Assembly: GCA_916610825.1 (NCBI GenBank) | Contig: OU744448.1 | Span: 1,165,501-1,229,500, forward strand | Direction: 5' to 3' | DNA: 64,000 bases | DNA from: Haliclystus octoradiatus | Taxonomy: Eukaryota > Cnidaria > Staurozoa > Stauromedusae > Haliclystidae | Part shown: positions 57,004 to 64,000 of the stretch, piece after piece | How positions within the stretch are numbered: position 1 is the stretch's first letter | Layout of the letters: each line of letters begins with the position of its first letter | Made by a program: the position numbers and the translations under genes | Notes under the pieces: generated by a model | The model's database searches: none | What the model was told of the DNA's origin: nothing | What the model saw: only the letters and a program-made list of their open reading frames with translations

Positions 57004-58795
57004 ATGGGTTTAAAGCCGTTAGAGTTTTCGGACTGTCTTTTGGACAGTCCTTATTTTAGAGAAAATATCTATGAACATGAGCGCGAAATTGATCGCTCAA
57101 ATGAAGGAATTAAAATGATTATCAAAGAATGCAAGGCTTTAATGAAAGCAATTGAAAGTGAGTATGTACTGTAATAATAAAAAAAATGGTGGCTTTTGAT
57201 TCTTGTCGTTTTATGTTAAATTACTGTAATTATTAAAGATTTATGTTCAGATTTACATTTGGGTAAAAATGTCTGGGAGTTGTCACAACATCTGGTTACC
57301 GAATTAAAATGTTTTAAAACATAGCAAAAGTTAGTTTCAATTTGCGTCGATTTTGAACTTTTATTAATCCATGTACCAGATGAAAAGGTGTCCTACAGGT
57401 TTCTCTTTCCTTCTGTAAACAACACTGTCAATAAGCGTTTTCACTAATATTTACTAAAAACGGTGTGCAAAATGTCAAAATCCATTTTAAAAAGTGGCTA
57501 ATCTTTGTTATACTCTGAATCAAGTATGGAATACTTGATCTATTACCCTCCAAACATTTTACCTGTGTTTTCTGTTCAAAGCCATGTTGTGTTTTCCTCT
57601 CATTTATTGTTTAATTCTTTCAAACAAATACACTATTACATTACAAATAAGGCTTTATATGCATATATGTTCCATTGTATGCTAGTCGAATTTTGAACAT
57701 GTTTTCAAGGAACTTTCTGGAAAAGAAGAATGATCTATTAAATAAATTAACTTATTCATGCCTATATCCTAAACAACTTGCTCTTAACGATAGGCTTAGA
57801 TAGGTGCTAGTTTCAAAGAGTGCAGCACATTGTCCCTTAGCATGATTTCAATGATGCTCCATTTAACTCCTCAAAGTGCCCAGTATATCAGATGCTGAAA
57901 TGACCTATTTTGGATAATTGCCAGCCCTAAAATCTTTTTGAAAATCAGCCTTTGAAATATGGCTTTCACTTCACTTCTATATTTTACCATTTGGTTTTGT
58001 ATTTGTTGCGAATGTGGGCAAAACATTTATTTTACATAGATACGTCTGTCACTGCACATGGCAGCTAGGCAGGGAGAACCCAAACTGCAGAGTTAGTAAA
58101 TTATGCGGCTAAGTTACATTTCAAATCATTAGTTAGTGCGGCTGGAAGCATCTTTCTGTTACTTTTTCCCAATCTGCGTCTGGTTTTAGTTAAAAACAAA
58201 AGAAAATGTGCTACCAGAAAAGGTCCAGATCAATATTTTAATTCTTGTCCTGCCTTCAAGATCTTAGCCAAAGACAGCAAACTCTACAGCCTGGGAGAGA
58301 GATTCCTGGTCAATTTAAAATTATTATGATATACCCATACAACACAGTTTGTAACAAAACTTATAATGTTTTCATTTTTATCTTTTAGCAATGTCAAAAG
58401 CCAAACGTGCATTTTGTCAATTGTTGAGTAGTTTCCGTCTCACTTATATTGGTGAAATTGACACTGAAGATGAAGTCCAGATAGGTATGCTCAATATTTG
58501 CTTAGAATTAGAACAATATCAAAACTACTGGTAGGATAAGTTATTTTCCTCAAATCAATTTAGTATCCACTTTTTCACATTACAGTGCTTATGTGAGACA
58601 GTCGAACCTGCATAGTCTGATCAAAGTTGTCAGAATTTCCATACTCAGGAAAAAAGGCCAAATAGTAGCACCTGACTCCGAAAATGTATGGAAAATAAAC
58701 TCTGTTACATCTTTTGCTCAAAACTCTCATGACTAATATAAAAAGTTTGAAAATTAAATCTACTCTATCAACCGTAGACTCAGAAAACTAGACCA

Positions 58796-58834
<39 letters not shown>

Positions 58835-61800
58835 TTTTGCATCTATAGAAGGCCTATAGAGTACAAACTCTTTTAATTAGACAAGAAACAGGATGGAATA
58901 AAATTTGTTTAGGATATTTTAGAATATTACACCAATTGATCCTAATTCGTTTCTTGTTGTCGTTCAACAGATCAGGCGTTCGCCACGTTTTCAGAATTAA
59001 TCCAAAGGGTGGAAGAAGAGAGAGATAGAATGGTAGGTATACTCTTCATTTGAACGCATCTTTGAAGAGTCAAGTGCCATGTTTACAAACAAGAATATTT
59101 TGAAGTTAAAATCTGAATACAAGTACAAATAACAAATAGGAGTCTATGAAATGCATCTTAGTACTGTATTTACACTGGAGGAGCTGTGAGAAAAGGTGAA
59201 AGTCGCTCGCAACGATGACGCATGATTTTCTAATGCTTTTCTAATTCTTGTGTTCTTACTACGCAACGCTCTGTCCAATCAGGGTCCTACAAAAGTAGGA
59301 ATCCTGGAATTCTAGATCCTGGAAGGGAATATTTTTATGATTTTTTGGTGAAACTTCAGCAGCAAAAATTCAGAAGAAAATGTTGAAGTGCTTCTAGGAT
59401 TCCAGAAGGAGGCTGAACCTTTTTACGGACCATGTGTAGAATTATCAGGTTGCAGTTATTAGCCCCCTATTCATTATTTGATGTTATGAGACAAGGTTTC
59501 CCCTTTTCGTTAAGGTTTTATAGGGTCTACATTTAAGCCACTCCCATTAGTACATTTCAATGGTGCTATTGGTTGCTATTGTAAATAAATAAATCGCCTT
59601 TGATAGCCTGTATTTGATGGTTTGGATTAATTATCAGTCTATTGATGCTTATAATTTAAGGATAATGACAAAGCAATGACATTTAAGTTTGATAACAATC
59701 CCATTCTCCATAATTGAATTTGGTCCATTTTTTCAATTTGAATGATTTTTATTAAATTAAATAAACAATGGATGTTTATGAATGTTATTCAAATTATTTG
59801 AGTCAAACAATAATGAATATTTGAATCAGAAGTTAGGTGTTGGTTTCATTGCAATCTTATGATTTCTATTCTGTTTTGTGTCACTCAGTAGTCTATATAT
59901 TGTTCAAAACAACGCTCTTTCTATCTTTTATTCTTTCCTCTAATGACAATGAGTGCACAAAATTCAACTACATCTTCGATCTTGTGGTTAAAAAAATAAA
60001 CATAGTATAAATATTATTTATTGATATTTGTGTTATTTAGTTACATCATGCCACCATTCAGTTGATTGAACCCCTGGAGCGTTTCAGAAAGGAACAAATT
60101 GGAAATGCAAAGGTAGAATTCTACTACACCATTTATTAGTCTGATGTTTATATATTTGATTGATTTGAACTTCACAACCTAGAATAAATTTAGTTTCATT
60201 GAAAAAAGTCAAATTGTTTATTTTATAGAACATTATAAGATATAGTATAATGGAAATTCAATTTTATTTTTTTTAGGAGGAAAAGAAACGATTTGATAAA
60301 GAAACAGAACGTTTTTGCCAATTGGTTGATAGACACACTCAACTTTCAACAAAAAAGAAAGAAAATGTTCTTGTTGAGGTAATGACGTTAATGCCACCGA
60401 ATACAACTGATTTGAATCCCACTAGATTGTGTTCTTGTATGCTGTCTATCAGTCCTTTGAATAAAATTTATATAAACTTGAAAGGTCTCCTGGATAAATG
60501 ATGGATGATGATCAGTGTCCGACAAAAGGTTTAGCCTTCCGGGATTTTAAACAGCGTTGTACATTTTCTTCAGATTTTTTCGTTGAAGTTTGGTCTATAA
60601 ACCTGAAAATTATCAATTTCCTTCTGAATTCGCTCTTGCCTTCCGGGATCTAGGATCCCAGGATCCCCACTTTTATCGGACCCTGATGATGATAATAATG
60701 ATTGTCTCATTTGATCAATTGAAAATCCTAAAAGAGGAGAGGATAAATAAAATTCATATTTTATATTATCAATGTGTTCAGTTATATAATATCTGATAAA
60801 TCCAATAAGTTGACTATAAGCTTTAGGATCTGAATCTGTAAGACATTACTTTCTATTAGAATGTACCAATATAATGTAGTTTATGTTGTTGATTATGATG
60901 TAGTTTATTTCAAGTGTTCATTCCCTGTTCAATCTTTATTGCTATCATTGTTTACAATCCTGTTCCAATCTCTAATTTATAATACACTCAAACTCTCAAA
61001 CAATTTTATGAATTTTTTATCTTTAGGCTGACACACAAATTATAGATGACCGGATATCATTCAATAATCTTGCATTGGAATATGTTTCAAAATTACAAGA
61101 AGTTAACGAGAAAAAGAAATTTGAATTTGTAGAAATTGTAAGTTTTAATTGTAGTTAATAATGTAATGTGACATTCAGAATTCATAATGAGGGTTTGTAC
61201 GGTCCGATAAAAAAAAATTTTCTGTGATTCTAATTTCTGCTTTCAAGATTTTTCGGGAAAATTACATAATGACGCTTTCACAGCTTTGTATTCTAGGGGA
61301 CTTTGTCATAAAAATATGATAAAACTTCACTGTTTTTATTCACATCCAAAAGATAAAAAATCAAACCAAAACTTGAATACAGTATTTCCTCCTCTGTCCT
61401 CCTCCTTCTGAATTTGTTTATAACGTTCCCGGACTCTCAGTTCCGAAATCCCCTATTTTATCAAACCCTGAATGAGGGTCTGTTATATTGTTTACCTGTT
61501 TTGATATTTTGGAATTCTTGTACATTTCTATATTTTCTTATGAAATTTTGTTGTTGACTTATAAATCAGAAGTTTCTTTAGCTCGCTGGAACTTGAGATT
61601 ACAGGATTTCCACTTTTGTTAGGACTTGTTCACAATGTACACTAATAAAATTATGTATCCACAGTCATGAAACCTTCCACATAGAAAAATTACATAAAGA
61701 ATGAAACTTCTTTTCACATGCAAATATATTTTTCCACTTCAGATGCTTCAGTTCATGCTTGGTCAGTCGTTATTTTTTCATAATGGTACGTGTTTACCTT

Positions 61801-63227
61801 ACGATCCATATTCTGAGATATATTCTTCAGATCGTAAAATATTCCCTTCCTTAATACTGATTCATGTTAACATTTATCATTCCAGGACAAGATGTTTATA
61901 CGGATTATAGTGGCTATCTCACAGAATTACAGTACAAACTACAAACGGTAGGCTCTATGATGTTTTATTTATATGTATCTTGTGTTGTGCTAGATCAGTA
62001 TATCATTCAAAATTTTCATATTTCAATATATACAATATACATTAAGTAATTACAGCACGCTTCTTGACGTTTGTAGATATTAGTACCCTAAGTAATAACG
62101 CCACTCAGTAATGAATATTGTTGTAAATTTTCTTGCAGACGAGAGAACGCTACGAAATTACTCAGAAGGAAGCCGAAGAATTAAAACAAAAAGTCAAGAA
62201 GGTCGGTATTCAAATCTTTGGTATCAGTATCATTTGTATTGCGCCTTTAAATGGCCAAGACAAAATTATTATTTATTATAAATGTTTCCAATTAACAACA
62301 TACATATATGGTTTCATTATGTCTGTTTATTATGTAAAGGTAGAATGAAGCTTTGATATATATTAATTTTTTAGAAAGCAGAAAATGGTCAAATTTATAA
62401 AGGAATGTATGCTCGTCAAGGCTATCTTTATGTCCAAGAAAAGCGAAAAGGTGAAATATAATTAAGCCATATTAATCTGATTATTTTTATTTTATAGTTA
62501 ATGTCTCTGTATGTTCATTCTCAATGTTTTGAAAACAATTGTGTATCTAGTTTCATCTAGTTTTATTTTGAAGATGCCTTGGGATATAACAGTCACATTC
62601 TCAATTTGAAATATATTAATTAGATGATTTATACATAAAATAAAATGAAGACATTGATTCATATATGTTCCCCCGCCAACCGACTTTTTACTTCACCAAA
62701 TTCAGTGAATTGATGAAATTAACAAATTTAATATGTTATTTAGCTACACTCACAATGTTGGCTTCTGTTCGCTTGTGTTCAAATTAACTTTTCAAGACGT
62801 TGTGAATATTTTATTATTCTCATTGTTTGATATGGTTTGCAAAGTGCTAGCAAGTGGCCAAATGACTTTTTTGTGCGAAAAATGAAAAATTTCAACAATG
62901 TTGATGAAAATAAAAGTACCTTAATTTTTTAGTTGGGGTTTATGACATCAAAACATTATCAAATGCAGCTGCTACTGGCATAAATAATAAATTTCTGACC
63001 TATTTAATCCACCCACAAGAAACTTATGGCCATTAGTATATAATATATATATACAGTCAAACCTGTTATAACGGTCACCTCTATACAGCGGCCACCTGTC
63101 TATAGTGGTCACTCTTGATGTGTCAAAAATAGTATTTTCTATTGAATCAAACCTGTATATAAAGGCCACCTGTCTATAGTGGTCATTTTATCTACCTCTC
63201 TTAGCTGGCCTTTATATACAGGTTTCA

Positions 63228-63289
<62 letters not shown>

Positions 63290-64000
63290 GGGAAGTTAAC
63301 TGTCTGTTCTTTCTTCAGGTGGTCTGGGCACAACCTGGACCAAACACTACTGCACTTATCAAAAAGAGAACAAAATCCTGACAATGATTCCATTCGTTCA
63401 AACAATGGGAAAACCGGTATGTCTTACACATTATGAGATTATTGTTGCTCTTATGTAACTGGATTTATCATTTTACCACAGGCAGGGATTTCTTTTGGGG
63501 GGGAGGATTTTCATTTATCCACAAACCGGGTAAGCAGCTTTTTTTCACCGGGTTGGTTGGTTAATTTGTAAGTAGTTTTTGAAGCTTGTGTGCGTTTAAT
63601 AGCCGGATGCCCTTCCTGACTCCAACCTATAGTGCTCCGGACAGGGATTGAACCCGAGACCCTGCTGGCCATGGTCCAAAGCCCTAGCCACTACACCAAG
63701 GGTTCTTTTTCATCAAGGTGGTTGGTTAATTGGTTAGTTTGTTGATTAGCTCCTACTCATTTGTTTTCAAATGCGCAACCATTATAATTAATTTTAACCT
63801 AATTGCTATCCTTCTGCACTAGCCTCCCCCTCAATCTAGAATTGCCGGGACTTTTCAATCCTTCCTGATGGAAGCCCTGTCCATATTATTATGTTATAAT
63901 TGTAGATTTGTAGTTAACAGAGATGTAACCTTTCAATTTATTTATTTTTAATTACTTCATATTGCTGTTTTGTTTTCATCAGAATACTACTACAGACACC
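57004..64000 (+). CDS. ARHGAP26/OPHN1 family: GRAF/oligophrenin-type BAR-PH RhoGAP, 5' part (continues past window)
   Basis: Visible coding exons: 57004-57157, 58389-58484, 58971-59032, 60041-60112, 60277-60378, 61027-61137, 61743-61785, 61886-61947, 62139-62201, 62375-62450, 63319-63416 and 63983 onward. All phases agree, giving 319 residues so far. MGLKPLEFSDCLLDSPYFRE is the family's signature start. The BAR domain (to about 255) is shown by EPLERFRKEQIGNAKEEKKR, FDKETERFCQLVDRH, KKKENVLVEADTQI and ALEYVSKLQEVNEKKKFEFV. A PH domain opens at about 271 (GYLYVQEKR, TTWTKHYCTYQKENKILTM). A RhoGAP domain, and SH3 in GRAF proper, would follow downstream. The family senses membrane curvature and inactivates Rho GTPases in endocytosis and cytoskeletal control. 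GRAF (ARHGAP26/10/42) and OPHN1 cannot be separated until the C-terminus is seen. An in-frame ATG at 56989 would add five residues. Confidence 0.92.
58794..58832. repeat. (AC)n microsatellite
   Basis: A run of AC dinucleotides with one interruption (ACACATACACAC), in intron 2 of the GRAF-type gene. Confidence 0.95.
59280..59434. mobile_element. hAT-like MITE
   Basis: It starts CAGGGTCCTACAAAAGTAGG and ends CCTTTTTACGGACCATG. The flanks TGTCCAAT and TGTAGAAT agree at six of eight bases, an aged target duplication. It is 155 bp, in a GRAF-type intron. Confidence 0.6.
60513..60685. mobile_element. hAT-like MITE with 8-bp target-site duplication
   Basis: It starts CAGTGTCCGACAAAAGG and ends CTTTTATCGGACCCTG, flanked by ATGATGAT on both sides (60505-60512 and 60686-60693). 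The flank is low-complexity, so the duplication is less decisive than at 1191-1382. It is 173 bp. Confidence 0.6.
61194..61470. mobile_element. hAT-like MITE, diverged left end
   Basis: AATGAGGG flanks both sides (61186-61193 and 61471-61478). The right end TTTTATCAAACCCTG is clear. The left end TTTGTACGGTCCGATAAAAA keeps only the inner part of the usual terminus. It is 277 bp, in a GRAF-type intron. Confidence 0.55.
62451..63051. other. Intron of the GRAF-type gene before the pogo-like MITE
   Basis: No exon or repeat is recognised in this AT-rich stretch. It belongs to the intron between exons 62375-62450 and 63319-63416. Confidence 0.5.
63052..63232. mobile_element. pogo-like MITE, complete copy
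   Basis: The ends TACAGTCAAACCTGTTATAA and TATACAGGTTTCACTGTA are inverted repeats bounded by TA. The inside holds CACCTGTCTATAGTGGTC twice. It is about 180 bp, in a GRAF-type intron. It is the best reference copy for the family seen across the window. Confidence 0.6.
63231..63286. repeat. (TA)n microsatellite
   Basis: A pure TA run of about 56 bases begins at the TA boundary of the pogo-like MITE and ends 32 bases before exon 63319-63416. It could affect splicing if its length varies. Confidence 0.97.
63516..63705 (-). mobile_element. tRNA-derived SINE (family 1), copy d
   Basis: A near-full copy on the minus strand, with the tRNA-like head at the right (B-box-like GGTTCAATCCC), the body GGGCATCCGGCTATTAAAC, and the tail through AAAAAAAGCTG into CTTACCCGGTTTGTGGATAA. 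It lies in the last visible intron of the GRAF-type gene. Confidence 0.65.

Noticed and set aside
63139-63436. Open frames with long YIYIYI runs on both strands
   Set aside because: They are translations of the (TA)n microsatellite and MITE. The real coding exon in this interval is 63319-63416.

Overview
This is nuclear DNA from an AT-rich animal genome. Genes are split into many short exons with GT-AG introns of roughly 60 bp to 2 kb, and the protein families are metazoan: sortilin/VPS10, GLIS, LONRF, STXBP4 and the GRAF/oligophrenin BAR-PH family. Mobile DNA is dense: tRNA-derived SINEs, hAT-like and pogo-like MITEs, foldback elements and a LINE fragment. An invertebrate is likely, but I cannot fix the phylum from sequence alone. 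Exon models were built by hand, checking splice sites, reading phase and remembered family sequences; every junction given keeps the frame open.

Layout. 268-4240 (+) is the 3' half of a ZFAND2-type gene (AN1 zinc finger, two UIM-like segments, CAAX-like end). 5036-7426 (+) is a complete, intronless sortilin. 8557-10823 (-) is a two-exon GLIS2-like five-zinc-finger factor, convergent with sortilin. 10824-16440 is gene-poor and holds a SINE. 16441-25140 (+) is an 11-exon PP2C/PPM1 phosphatase of the T23F11.1/PTC type, with a minus-strand LINE fragment in one intron. 25141-30568 is gene-poor and holds a 2.4 kb foldback element with interlocked inverted repeats. 30569-40823 (+) is a 12-exon LONRF-type RING-LON protein; its second intron holds a homogeneous 58-bp tandem array and a second foldback element. 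42765-55934 (+) is an 18-exon STXBP4-like protein (two PDZ, coiled coil, WW), with a degenerate retroelement-like stretch, a long hairpin and a small THAP-domain ORF in its introns. 56219-56309 (+) is a tRNA-Phe(GAA) gene with an 18-nt intron. 57004 to the window end (+) is the BAR domain and start of the PH domain of a GRAF/oligophrenin-type RhoGAP, continuing past the window.

The genes look like unrelated housekeeping or trafficking neighbours, not an operon or functional cluster. Several act in ubiquitin and proteostasis (ZFAND2, LONRF) or membrane traffic (sortilin, STXBP4, GRAF), but that is shared theme only. The unusual content lies between and inside the genes: the intron-bearing tRNA-Phe, tandem arrays built on the palindrome GTTCATGAAC in introns of different genes, the interlocked foldback element, a 67-bp-arm hairpin and hAT-like MITEs with intact 8-bp target duplications.
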